From positions 276,002-340,001 of the forward strand of contig CADAJP010000002.1 in NCBI GenBank assembly GCA_902788345.1: a DNA stretch of 64,000 nt, written 5' to 3'. The notes below the pieces were generated by a model. That model saw nothing but the letters and a program-made list of their open reading frames with translations. It did no database searches and had not been told where the DNA came from. A program made the position numbers and the translations under genes. The DNA comes from an uncultured bacterium (GTDB lineage: Bacteria; Cyanobacteriota; Vampirovibrionia; Gastranaerophilales; Gastranaerophilaceae). Below, in pieces: positions 26,791 through 33,977 of this stretch (positions within the stretch are counted from its first letter, which is position 1; every line of letters begins with the position of its first letter).

Positions 26791-26815
26791 TATATATGGG
26801 GTTGTTTTATAAATC

Positions 26816-27592
26816 TTATACCGGCACTAAAATATATGATGCTTCTTTAGGATTTCTTGTAATACCGTCAGAAATTTCTGTTCCGTTTCCTTGGGTTATA
26901 CCTGTATGACCATACACTTTATGATGTCCTGATTTTCCTGCTTCATAACAAAGAATACATCCTGCAGGTAAATCTTTTACATTTATACCTTTAGCTGAAA
27001 TCCTTTTAAAGTTTTTATTTTGACCATAAACTCTTGCCATATCTTTTCCGTGAACACCATATTTATATTCACCTAAGTTGGCATTTTCAACAGCTTTTTT
27101 AACATAAGTAGCGCATTTACCTTTAAAACGGCCTGCAGCACCTTTTTTTGCTTCTTGAGCCAATCTTTGTCCTTTTTCGGCATTGTAACCAATTTTATCC
27201 ATTAGGTCTTTTACTGAAGCTTTTACATAATTGTAACCTTTTTTGGCATATTCATAGCCTTTTTTAACGGTTTCTTTGCCTTTGTTTATAACTTTTTTTG
27301 TATTATCTACAGCTGAATCGTACCAATTAATTAAAGTTGATTTAATACCTTGAGGTTTTGGAAGTGAAGCCATTAGGAAATTATTATCCAACGGTCTGTA
27401 GATTTGTTGAAAAGGGTTGAAAAATGCAGGTCTTTGAAACATATTAAATGCCGGAAAAACCGGAATTTGTGCCGGCATAAATACACTGTTAAATGTCTGC
27501 ATAAACGGATTTATAGGTGTACTAAAGATATTACACATTGGCATTGGTGTAATAACCGGTCTATAAAATTGTGGAAATCCCCATTGTAACAT
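26816..27592 (-). CDS. CHAP/NlpC-like cysteine hydrolase with aromatic-Pro N-terminus
   Basis: This 258-residue protein has an N-terminal 80-residue low-complexity part rich in Pro, Phe, Met and Gln, then a Lys/Tyr-rich helical linker (about 90-140, KKGYEYAKKGYNYVKASVKD). The C-terminal 115 residues resemble a CHAP-type peptidoglycan hydrolase: GKCATYVKKAVENANL with the candidate catalytic Cys, LPAGCILCYEAG, and YGHTGITQGNGTEISDGIT with the candidate His. Such enzymes cut peptide bonds in peptidoglycan. There is no obvious signal peptide; the N-terminus may carry an export signal of unknown kind. It could be a cell-wall hydrolase or a delivered amidase; no immunity-like neighbour is seen. Confidence 0.65.
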   Translation of the reverse strand: MLQWGFPQFYRPVITPMPMCNIFSTPINPFMQTFNSVFMPAQIPVFPAFNMFQRPAFFNPFQQIYRPLDNNFLMASLPKPQGIKSTLINWYDSAVDNTKKVINKGKETVKKGYEYAKKGYNYVKASVKDLMDKIGYNAEKGQRLAQEAKKGAAGRFKGKCATYVKKAVENANLGEYKYGVHGKDMARVYGQNKNFKRISAKGINVKDLPAGCILCYEAGKSGHHKVYGHTGITQGNGTEISDGITRNPKEASYILVPV

Positions 27593-27657
27593 TTTTAAAA
27601 TATCCCCTTGTATATATAAAGTATATTTTGTTTAAATAATTGCCATGATTTTTTTTA

Positions 27658-27679
27658 CATGTTACGAATTTGTAACATG
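27658..27679. promoter_or_regulatory. 22-bp inverted repeat upstream of gapA
   Basis: Perfect 8-bp arms CATGTTAC and GTAACATG are separated by GAATTT. The spacing and length suit a CRP/NtcA-type dimeric regulator. Its centre lies about 70 bases before the expected transcription start of gapA, a typical activator position. The regulator is not known. Confidence 0.6.
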
Positions 27680-27704
27680 ACTTTATTCTTGATTATGATT
27701 TATG

Positions 27705-27732
27705 TTGGTGTTACGATTCAGATTGTTATAGT
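27705..27732 (+). promoter_or_regulatory. Putative gapA promoter
   Basis: TTGGTG at 27705-27710, a 16-base spacer and TATAGT at 27727-27732. The leader of about 32 bases holds AAGAAGGAG before the ATG at 27771. Confidence 0.5.
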
Positions 27733-27770
27733 AGTAGAAAATGTTACACATAAAGAAGGAGAAAAAACTT

Positions 27771-28775
27771 ATGGTAAACGTAGCAATTAACGGATTCGGC
27801 AGAATTGGTAGAAATACTTTAAGAGCCGCAATCAGAGAAGGTATTTTTGACAAAATTAATTATGTAGCAATCAACGATCCTGGTTTAAAACCGGAAGATG
27901 CTGCTAGAATTTTCAAATATGACTCAGTTATGGGTAGATTTGACGGCAGTGTAGAAGCTTACGAAGAAGGTATCATTGTAAACGGAAAGAAAATTAAATT
28001 CTTCGCAGAAAAAGATCCTGCTCAATTACCTTGGAAAGATTTAGGTGTTGAAGTTGTTGTTGAATCAACAGGTTTCTTCACAGATGCAACTAAAGCTCAC
28101 GCTCACATTGATGCAGGTGCTAAAAAAGTTATCATTTCTGCTCCTGCAACTAACGAAGATATTACAATCGTTTTGGGTGTAAACGACAAAATGTATGACC
28201 CTGCTAAACACAATGTAATTTCAATGGCATCTTGCACAACTAACTGCTTAGCTCCTGTAGCTAAAGTTATCGATGAAAAATTCGGTATTGTTAAAGGTTT
28301 GATGACAACTGTTCACTCTTACACAGGTGACCAGAGAATTTTAGACGCAGGTCACAAAGATCCTCGTAGAGCTAGAGCTGGTGCTCTTAACATTTGCCCT
28401 ACAAAAACAGGTGCTGCTAAAGCTGTTGCTTTAGTTTTACCTCAATTAAAAGGTAAATTGGACGGTTTCGCTATGAGAGTTCCTACTCCGGATGTTTCTT
28501 TAGTTGACGTTGTATTTGAATTAGCTAAAGATGTTACAGTTGAAGAAGTTAATGCAGCATTAAAAGAAGGTGCTGACGGACACGTATTATGCTATACAGA
28601 AGAACCGTTGGTATCATCAGACTATGTTGGAACTTCTCAATCTTCAACAGTTGACGGTTTGTTAACTCGTGTAATGGGCGGAAATCAAGTTAAAATTATT
28701 TCTTGGTATGATAACGAAATGGGTTATTCTACAAGATTAGCTGAAACAACTTACATGGTTGCTTCTAAATTATAA
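27771..28775 (+). CDS. gap: Glyceraldehyde-3-phosphate dehydrogenase
   Basis: GAPDH oxidises glyceraldehyde-3-phosphate to 1,3-bisphosphoglycerate with NAD(P), the central glycolytic and gluconeogenic step. The 334-residue protein has the Rossmann start VAINGFGRIGRNTLRAA, the catalytic Cys in SMASCTTNCLAP, the TVHSYTGDQRILDAGHKDPRRARA loop and RVPTPDVSLVD. The start used is MVNVAING because AAGAAGGAG lies 7-8 bases upstream; a ten-residue longer frame exists from 27741. The loop sequence is similar to cyanobacterial Gap2-type enzymes, but cofactor choice (NAD or NADP) is not decided here. It is a single gene with its own promoter, a palindromic site upstream and a terminator downstream, and its codons look like those of a highly expressed gene. 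Confidence 0.96.
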   Translation: MVNVAINGFGRIGRNTLRAAIREGIFDKINYVAINDPGLKPEDAARIFKYDSVMGRFDGSVEAYEEGIIVNGKKIKFFAEKDPAQLPWKDLGVEVVVESTGFFTDATKAHAHIDAGAKKVIISAPATNEDITIVLGVNDKMYDPAKHNVISMASCTTNCLAPVAKVIDEKFGIVKGLMTTVHSYTGDQRILDAGHKDPRRARAGALNICPTKTGAAKAVALVLPQLKGKLDGFAMRVPTPDVSLVDVVFELAKDVTVEEVNAALKEGADGHVLCYTEEPLVSSDYVGTSQSSTVDGLLTRVMGGNQVKIISWYDNEMGYSTRLAETTYMVASKL

Positions 28776-28794
28776 TTTGATTATTCAAATATTG

Positions 28795-28829
28795 AAAAAC
28801 AGGATACATAAATTATGTATCCTGTTTTT
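28795..28829. terminator. Terminator between gap and the carrier gene
   Basis: AAAACAGGATACATA, loop AAT, TATGTATCCTGTTTT. The long perfect stem with A-run and T-run can work in both directions, though the carrier gene on the minus strand stops 56 bases earlier in its own direction. Confidence 0.85.
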
Positions 28830-28884
28830 TACTGTTTATTTAATTAAAATAATTAATCCTTTAATTTTTTAACTTTTTCCTGAA

Positions 28885-30216
28885 TTAAGCTATCTCTTCA
28901 TAAGCCTGAGGATTATTTAATAAATCATAGTTTATTTCATTTTCATTATCCGCAATTGTTGCAGCGACAACAGCATCAGAGGTAATATTCAATGTTGTTC
29001 TGAGCATATCGGTAATTCTTTCTATAGTGAATAAGAATGCAAAACCTGCAACCAACTGTTCAGGACTTAATCCCATACCATTAAGGATTAAAGCGATAGT
29101 TATCAAACCGCCGCCAGGGATACCTGCACAGGTACTTGATGCAACTATTGCAAGAAGTGCAATTGTTATTACCAAACCAACAGATAAATCAACTCCGTAT
29201 GCTTGAGCTAAGAAAATTACCGCTACCGTTTGTAATAAAGCAGTACCGTCAAAATTTAATGTTGCACCCAGCGGAAGAACAAAACTTGCTATTTTATGAG
29301 AAATACCTCTTTTTTCACAGCATGCAATTGTTAACGGTAAAGTTGCAGAAGAACTTGCTGTTCCAAATGCAACCATTATAGCTTCTGCTATTGCAGAAAA
29401 CAGCATTGGAGCTGAAACTTTTGAAAAACATTTTAAGAATAACGGGTAAATAATAAACATTTGAATTGCAAAACCTATAACCAAAACAAGTAAATATTTT
29501 GAAATTGGTCCGAATATATTTATACCATAACTTGCGATTGCACTTGCAGTAAGAGCAAAAACACCCGGTGCAGCAAATAACATAATCCAGTCTGTTATTT
29601 TCATTGTTGCAGCAAATACTGATTCAAAGAATGAAACAATTGGTCTGTTTACATCACCAACCTTTGCAAGAGCCAAAGCAAATAATAATACAAAAAGTAT
29701 TATTGAAATCATGCTGCCATTTGCAAATGCAGATATAGGATTACTTGGTATAAAACCAAGGAACATATCAAGAATTTTTCCATGCTGCTGCTGAATAGCA
29801 GCAGTAACAGAAGCCTGAACATCAGAAGCTATATTTGCCGATATATAATGGGCAGCTTTTATACCCGGCTTCATTATTAATGCTAATGCAGTACCGATTG
29901 AAACAGCAATTGTAGTCAAAATGCCGTAATAAATAATCATTTTTGACCCGAATTTACCGAGTTGTCTATTATCTCCTACACTTGTTATACCTATTATTAT
30001 TGCAGACACTACAAGCGGTATTACAACCATTTGAATTAATCTTATAAATATTTGACCAATAAAGGTTAAAAAGTTCAAAATATGACCGCTCATTGAGGTT
30101 ACGTGAGAATGTAAAAAGGCTCCCACTAAAATACCGGCAATTATGCCAAAAAATATATGCCAGTTTCTTTTAATTCCAAGACCTAAAGCAATCAGTATCT
30201 GCATGTGTAGTTTCAT
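28885..30216 (-). CDS. Dicarboxylate/amino acid:cation symporter (DAACS family)
   Basis: This 443-residue membrane carrier takes up glutamate, aspartate or C4-dicarboxylates with sodium or protons. It has the eight-helix plus hairpin pattern of the GltP/GltPh family: SSSATLPLTIACCEKRG hairpin motif, PLGATLNFDGTALLQ (the NxDGT sodium and substrate site) and STCAGIPGGGLITIALIL. A late IERITDMLRTTLNITSDAV contains the substrate-contact Asp and Asn region. The length is normal. It is a single gene between terminators. The exact substrate cannot be read from the sequence; the Arg before the last motif (ITDMLRTTLN) points to acidic substrates. Confidence 0.93.
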   Translation of the reverse strand: MKLHMQILIALGLGIKRNWHIFFGIIAGILVGAFLHSHVTSMSGHILNFLTFIGQIFIRLIQMVVIPLVVSAIIIGITSVGDNRQLGKFGSKMIIYYGILTTIAVSIGTALALIMKPGIKAAHYISANIASDVQASVTAAIQQQHGKILDMFLGFIPSNPISAFANGSMISIILFVLLFALALAKVGDVNRPIVSFFESVFAATMKITDWIMLFAAPGVFALTASAIASYGINIFGPISKYLLVLVIGFAIQMFIIYPLFLKCFSKVSAPMLFSAIAEAIMVAFGTASSSATLPLTIACCEKRGISHKIASFVLPLGATLNFDGTALLQTVAVIFLAQAYGVDLSVGLVITIALLAIVASSTCAGIPGGGLITIALILNGMGLSPEQLVAGFAFLFTIERITDMLRTTLNITSDAVVAATIADNENEINYDLLNNPQAYEEIA

Positions 30217-30343
30217 TGAATAATATCCTCATTCTAGTATAACTCACATATTATACAACTTCTCCCCCAAAAATTCAACGATTTTGACTAATAATCCAAT
30301 ATTTGAGGGATATTATAAAAGAGTCATAAATTGTTATTCGCCA

Positions 30344-30877
30344 TTAATTACTTTTTATTGCACCCCAGGCTTTAACATCTTCTCTTTCGTAGCGGATTAA
30401 AAAATAATCACCATCTTTAATATATTCAATATCGGCTTGCTGATAAACATCTTGATCGGGATTAACCGGCGGCATACCTGTTTTTGCACGTTTTTTATTG
30501 GTTTTTAAAATCTCTTTATCTCGTTTTTTCTTTGCTCTTAATGTTTTCCTGTCATGCACCTGACTTTCTCTGCTCATTGCTGTTTCTACTTTAAAAACAG
30601 GTATTATTGCTCTTGGCTGCTTGGATTCAATCAATATCAAAAATTGTCTGTCGTCAGACAATGCTAACTCATAATGTCCGGGAGGAACTTTATTTCCCAT
30701 TCCGTCAGATAATTCATACACAAGTGATAATGTCGGATATGTACTTTCTCTTAATCCATACCTGTAAACAGCACCCATACCTTCCATTAAACCTGAAGTT
30801 ATCATCGGATATTGCGGATAAACACGGGTTTCTTTATGAAGCATTGAATTTTCAAAATATGTACCCTCTAAAATCAT
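30344..30877 (-). CDS. Unknown protein downstream of rnpA
   Basis: This 177-residue protein was not recognised. The first 100 residues look beta-rich (LSLVYELSDGMGNKVPPGHY, then FLILIESKQPRAIIPVFKVE); residues of about 108-135 are a very basic helix (KTLRAKKKRDKEILKTNKKR), and the end is beta-like with an acidic motif. No signal peptide is present. It overlaps the end of rnpA by four bases (ATGA type), so it is co-translated with rpmH-rnpA. In most bacteria yidD and yidC follow rnpA; here this protein takes that place. Confidence 0.75.
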   Translation of the reverse strand: MILEGTYFENSMLHKETRVYPQYPMITSGLMEGMGAVYRYGLRESTYPTLSLVYELSDGMGNKVPPGHYELALSDDRQFLILIESKQPRAIIPVFKVETAMSRESQVHDRKTLRAKKKRDKEILKTNKKRAKTGMPPVNPDQDVYQQADIEYIKDGDYFLIRYEREDVKAWGAIKSN

Positions 30878-31224
30878 ATTCTCTCCAGATTTTTTTCTAT
30901 ACTGTTTTTAATTTCCAAAAAACTTTTGTCAAGAGCTTTTTCACTTCCTACAAAAATTAAAGACATGTATTTTTGGGAATTATACAATTTATTTTCTTTT
31001 AAGAGCAGTCTGTAACTCTCTCTCATTAACCTTTTTAATCGATTTCGCCTAACTGCTCGTTTGTGAGTTTTTTTACTGACTACAAAACCAACTTTTGTAG
31101 GGTTTTCATCTTTTTTTTCTCTCCCCGCAAACAAAGTTACTCCACCCGAATGGGAGGAGTGCTTAACTTTATATGTTGCATTAAATGCTATTCTTTTTTT
31201 TAAACGATATTGCTTTGGTATCAA
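30874..31224 (-). CDS. rnpA: Ribonuclease P protein component
   Basis: RnpA binds the catalytic RNA of RNase P, which cuts the 5' leader off precursor tRNAs. The 116-residue protein has the normal length and the RNR signature KRAVRRNRLKRLMRESYR (about 53-70), with GFVVSKK before it. It lies 31 bases downstream of rpmH, the nearly universal rpmH-rnpA pair. The RNase P RNA gene is not visible in the window. Confidence 0.95.
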   Translation of the reverse strand: MIPKQYRLKKRIAFNATYKVKHSSHSGGVTLFAGREKKDENPTKVGFVVSKKTHKRAVRRNRLKRLMRESYRLLLKENKLYNSQKYMSLIFVGSEKALDKSFLEIKNSIEKNLERI

Positions 31225-31255
31225 AATGAACCTCTTTGCAATATATAGAAAAAGA

Positions 31256-31408
31256 CTATGCTCTTTCCTTAGCTGTTATTGCTAATTGATGACGACCTTT
31301 TGCACGGCGTCTGTTTAAAACTTCTCTGCCGCCCGGAGTTGCCATTCTTGCTCTGAAACCGCTTACATTCTGTCTTTTTCTTTTTGTTCCTTCTAGTGTA
31401 CGTTTCAT
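31256..31408 (-). CDS. rpmH: 50S ribosomal protein L34
   Basis: L34 is a short basic protein of the large ribosomal subunit. The 50-residue ORF starts [20 protein letters not shown] and ends [18 protein letters not shown], a full match to the family pattern (KRTxxGxxRKRxxxxGFRxRM..GRxVLxxRRxKGR). It precedes rnpA on the same strand. AAAGGAATATAA lies upstream of the ATG. In many bacteria rpmH lies beside dnaA and the replication origin, which matters for the repeat cluster about 900 bases away. Confidence 0.96.
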   Translation of the reverse strand: MKRTLEGTKRKRQNVSGFRARMATPGGREVLNRRRAKGRHQLAITAKERA

Positions 31409-31502
31409 ATTTATATTCCTTTGCTATTTTTATCGTATAATACTGATGTTATAGTAAAAAAAATAATTAGTCAACATGATTGAAAGGGATTGGTTAAATA
31501 TT

Positions 31503-32300
31503 ATGAAGAAAATAGGTTTTATCGGATGCGGAAAAATGGCAAGTGCTATTATTAATGGTATTTTATCATTTTCAGATTCTTATTCTGTTATGGGTTCGGA
31601 AATTAGTGAAGAATTTGCACAGGCTTCTTCTAAAAGACTTGATATTGATGTATTAACTGATAATAAAGAACTTGTAAAAAATTCTGACATTATTTTTATT
31701 GCAACAAAACCAAATCAGGCAGTTGATGTTTTAGAAGAAATTAAAGAATATACAAATTCTCAAAAATTAGTTGTTTCTATTTGTGCGGGTGTTACTCTTT
31801 CTAAAATAGAAAATATATTAAAAAATACCCGTGTAATAAGAATTATGCCAAACACACCTGCGTTGGTTAAATTAGGAATGTTTGGTGTTTGTCCGGGCAG
31901 TTGTGCAAAGAATGAAGATGTTGAAGAAATTGAAAATTTATTAAATTCTATCGGCAGATGCATTACTGTCAATGAACATCAAATGGATATTGTTACGGCG
32001 ATTTCCGGTTCAGGACCGGCGTTTTTCTATCAGGTAATAGAGGATATGGCACGCGCGGGTGAAAAATTAGGACTTGATTATGAAAAATCACTTATTTTAG
32101 CAGCTCAAACTGCTTTGGGTTCTGCTCAGATGATTTTTAACCGCGGTGAAACAACTGTTCAGACCTTAATAGATAATGTTGCAACAAAGGGCGGATGCAC
32201 ATTTGTTGGAATTGAAGAAATGAAAAATAAAAATTCTGCTGATTTATTTTATTCGGTAATAGAAAAAACTACTAAAAAAGCAAGCGAATTGGGTAAGTAA
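31503..32300 (+). CDS. proC: Pyrroline-5-carboxylate reductase
   Basis: ProC reduces pyrroline-5-carboxylate to proline with NAD(P)H, the last step of proline synthesis. The 265-residue protein has the Rossmann start MKKIGFIGCGKMASAIINGI, VISICAGVTL-type strand (VVSICAGVTLSKIE), RIMPNTPALVKLGM and the C-terminal ITAISGSGPAFFYQVIEDMA signature, plus GCT in VATKGGCTFVGIEEM where TPGGTT is usual. The start at MKK is chosen on family alignment; an upstream ATG at 31476 has no ribosome-binding site. It is divergent from rpmH. Confidence 0.94.
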   Translation: MKKIGFIGCGKMASAIINGILSFSDSYSVMGSEISEEFAQASSKRLDIDVLTDNKELVKNSDIIFIATKPNQAVDVLEEIKEYTNSQKLVVSICAGVTLSKIENILKNTRVIRIMPNTPALVKLGMFGVCPGSCAKNEDVEEIENLLNSIGRCITVNEHQMDIVTAISGSGPAFFYQVIEDMARAGEKLGLDYEKSLILAAQTALGSAQMIFNRGETTVQTLIDNVATKGGCTFVGIEEMKNKNSADLFYSVIEKTTKKASELGK

Positions 32301-32303
32301 AAT

Positions 32304-32487
32304 TTTTCTACAATTTATTGTATAAAAGATGTAGAAAACTTTTTTTTAAAATGAGTTTTCTACATTTTTTTTGTTTTGTTATTTTTTTTATATTTTTCTA
32401 CAATTTTATTTTTTTATTTATTTTTTTTCTACATTTTCATGACATGCCAAAACTTTTGATTTATTTGTCTTTCAGGAGTTTTCTACA
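32304..32487. repeat. Five direct TTTTCTACA repeats plus one inverted
   Basis: The 297-base gap between proC and the glyoxalase gene holds TTTTCTACA at about 32304, 32356, 32394, 32425 and 32479, and its complement at 32330. Each differs by one base from TTTTCCACA, reported as a cyanobacterial DnaA box, and by two from the E. coli box. The inverted pair at 32329-32367 is also a 12-bp stem followed by T's and may terminate proC transcription. Confidence 0.8.
32329..32372 (+). terminator. Terminator after proC
   Basis: A perfect 12-bp stem (ATGTAGAAAACT and AGTTTTCTACAT) with a run of eight T's, 28 bases after the proC stop codon. It overlaps two of the TTTTCTACA-type repeats. Confidence 0.75.
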
Positions 32488-32514
32488 AATATTTTCATGT
32501 TACTACCATGATGA

Positions 32515-32560
32515 AATTAATATTATTAATTAATATATATATATTAATAATTAATTAGTT
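32515..32560. repeat. AT-only palindrome
   Basis: A stretch of almost only A and T contains a long near-perfect inverted repeat, with arms TTAATTATTAATATATA and TATATTAATTAATAATATTAA. It would melt easily. It lies next to the TTTTCTACA cluster. Confidence 0.75.
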
Positions 32561-32597
32561 CAAAAAACTTTTAGCAAATCTTTTTTTTAGTAAAAAA

Positions 32598-32981
32598 TTA
32601 CCATTGAACTTTTTCAATAAGTTCAATTTCATATCCGTCAGGATCTTTTATAAAAGCAATTAAAGAACCTTTACCTGTCAAATCAAACGGTTCATATAAA
32701 TAAGAATATCCTAAAGAATTTAATTTTTTGGTAAATTCATCCATAGAATCTACTCCAAAAGCAAAATGTCCAAAACCTGAACTTATTTCATAGCCATTTT
32801 CAGGGGTTTCGTCATTGTATGTAAGTTCTATCTGCTGACCTGATTCTTTGTCCGTTAAAAAATACAGCCAACAGTCTTCTAAACGTCTTTTTTCAGCAAG
32901 CTCCATACCAAAAAGTTTTGTATAAAAATCTAAACTTTTATCAACATCTTTAACCCTAATCATTGTATGTAACAGTTTCAT
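32598..32981 (-). CDS. gloA: Lactoylglutathione lyase-type glyoxalase I
   Basis: This 127-residue protein belongs to the VOC superfamily and resembles glyoxalase I, which isomerises the methylglyoxal-glutathione adduct to S-lactoylglutathione. The four metal ligands are in the expected places: His5, Glu52, His72 and Glu120, close to His5/Glu56/His74/Glu122 in E. coli GlxI. FYTKLFGMELAEKRRLE and DPDGYEIELIE are typical. The start is MKLLHTMIRV with AAAAAGGAGG upstream; the open frame continues further upstream but only through the tRNA gene. No glutathione genes are in the window; another thiol could be the partner. It is a single gene. Confidence 0.88.
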   Translation of the reverse strand: MKLLHTMIRVKDVDKSLDFYTKLFGMELAEKRRLEDCWLYFLTDKESGQQIELTYNDETPENGYEISSGFGHFAFGVDSMDEFTKKLNSLGYSYLYEPFDLTGKGSLIAFIKDPDGYEIELIEKVQW

Positions 32982-33005
32982 AATAACCTCCTTTTTAAAC
33001 AATAA

Positions 33006-33033
33006 AAGCAAGAGCCAAAAAACCTCTTGCTTA
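33006..33033 (-). terminator. Terminator of the tRNA gene
   Basis: On the minus strand AAGCAAGAG, a loop and CTCTTGCTT are followed by TTATT, 17 bases after the tRNA 3' end. Confidence 0.75.
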
Positions 33034-33049
33034 AATATTATTAAAAATT

Positions 33050-33121
33050 TGGGCCCGGAGGGATTCGAACCCACGACCAAAGGATTATGAGTCCTCTGCG
33101 CTACCGCTGCGCCACAGGCCC
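33050..33121 (-). tRNA. tRNA with CAU anticodon (Met or lysidine-modified Ile)
   Basis: The minus strand folds into a full cloverleaf: acceptor GGGCCTG with CGGGCCC (one G-U), D arm GCGC-AGCGGTA-GCGC, anticodon stem GAGGA/TCCTT with loop CTCATAA, and T arm GTGGG-TTCGAAT-CCCTC with one mismatch; discriminator A, and CCA is not encoded. The anticodon CAU fits elongator Met or the Ile2 tRNA whose C is changed to lysidine. The identity cannot be settled from sequence alone. It has its own terminator. Confidence 0.9.
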
Positions 33122-33260
33122 GTGACGACTTTAAATCTATTCAATTGTATTTGGGCTTGCGGATAGCTTGCGCTACCTTCCTCTCCGCAAAACGTGACAT
33201 TTAGTCACCTTTTGTGTCGGCAGAGTGCCACAGGCCCGTGACGACTTTAAAATCTATTCA
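33111..33260. repeat. Duplicated tRNA 5' end and upstream region, about 33-bp direct repeat
   Basis: GCCACAGGCCCGTGACGACT and the following TTAAATCTATTCA occur at 33111-33143 and again at 33227-33259. The second copy is the tRNA's 5' end and promoter region without the rest of the tRNA. The 83 bases between the copies hold two possible hairpins (GTGAC-ATTTA-GTCAC; GCGGATAGC with GCTAC..TCCGC). Nothing else is seen between 33122 and 33320. Confidence 0.75.
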
Positions 33261-33320
33261 GCAAAAATTGGTATTAAACCAACCAAGCTATCTAAAATCT
33301 ATCATCAAAATAGCAAAAAA

Positions 33321-33968
33321 TCAAGACTTACTCAAAATATTTATAATATCTTCTTTTGATATTTCAGGATTAATCTCTTTTATACAGGTGATTTCAAAAA
33401 CATTTTCATTAAAAATTTTTTCAAGTAACTGTTTGTCATAACTGTATAAAATTGAACCATGCTGCAATATATAACCTTGTTTTCTGCATTGAGCAGAGCC
33501 TATTAATTTTTTACCCTCATAACATAAATCTGCTCCGGTTGATACCAGCATACAATAATCAAATCCTGTTTTTACCTGTTTTTTTGTTCCAAAATCCAAA
33601 TCAATTCCTATTAAATGAAATTTATCAATTAAAATTTTGCAAATTTCTTTGTATGAAGAAATTACATGTTCGCCATTTTCAAGATAATTAACGGGACAAA
33701 TAAAACTGTATGTGATTTCATCTGCATGTAATAAAGCTCTGCCGCCTGTTAACCTGCGAACAATATCTATATTGTTTGATTTAAGAAAATCTTTATCAAG
33801 AAATCCGTCATCCTGATTTCTGCCAAGTGATACACAATATGGATTCCATCCGTATAACCTGAAAATTGGTTCAGACAAATTTTGTTTTATTGCACCCTCA
33901 AGTAAATCAGAATCAATTTGCATGTTTTCTGACCCTGTTTTAATTTCATAAGGCATATAAATTGTCAT
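33321..33968 (-). CDS. Lipoate-protein ligase A/octanoyltransferase (LipM-like)
   Basis: This 215-residue protein is a BPL_LplA_LipB-fold enzyme that attaches lipoate or octanoate to the lipoyl domains of 2-oxoacid dehydrogenases or the glycine cleavage H protein. RRLTGGRALLHADEITYSF (about 72-90) and GKKLIGSAQCRKQGYILQHG (about 155-174) are family motifs. The Cys in GFDYCMLVS aligns with the catalytic Cys of the octanoyltransferase LipM (VCFDAPS), which favours LipM over LplA. It is shorter than Bacillus LipM (about 278). AAGGG lies before the ATG. LipA and lipoate-dependent complexes are not in the window. Confidence 0.8.
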   Translation of the reverse strand: MTIYMPYEIKTGSENMQIDSDLLEGAIKQNLSEPIFRLYGWNPYCVSLGRNQDDGFLDKDFLKSNNIDIVRRLTGGRALLHADEITYSFICPVNYLENGEHVISSYKEICKILIDKFHLIGIDLDFGTKKQVKTGFDYCMLVSTGADLCYEGKKLIGSAQCRKQGYILQHGSILYSYDKQLLEKIFNENVFEITCIKEINPEISKEDIINILSKS

Positions 33969-33977
33969 AAGATACCC

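Noticed and set aside
32318..32533. A 71-residue Phe/Leu-rich open frame on the plus strand after proC
   Set aside because: It lies in T-rich terminator and TTTTCTACA-repeat DNA, has no ribosome-binding site and is only a by-product of long T-runs.
32982..33080. N-terminal extension of the glyoxalase frame (33 extra residues)
   Set aside because: The extension reads through the tRNA gene and its terminator; a strong AAAAAGGAGG site and family alignment set the start at 32981.
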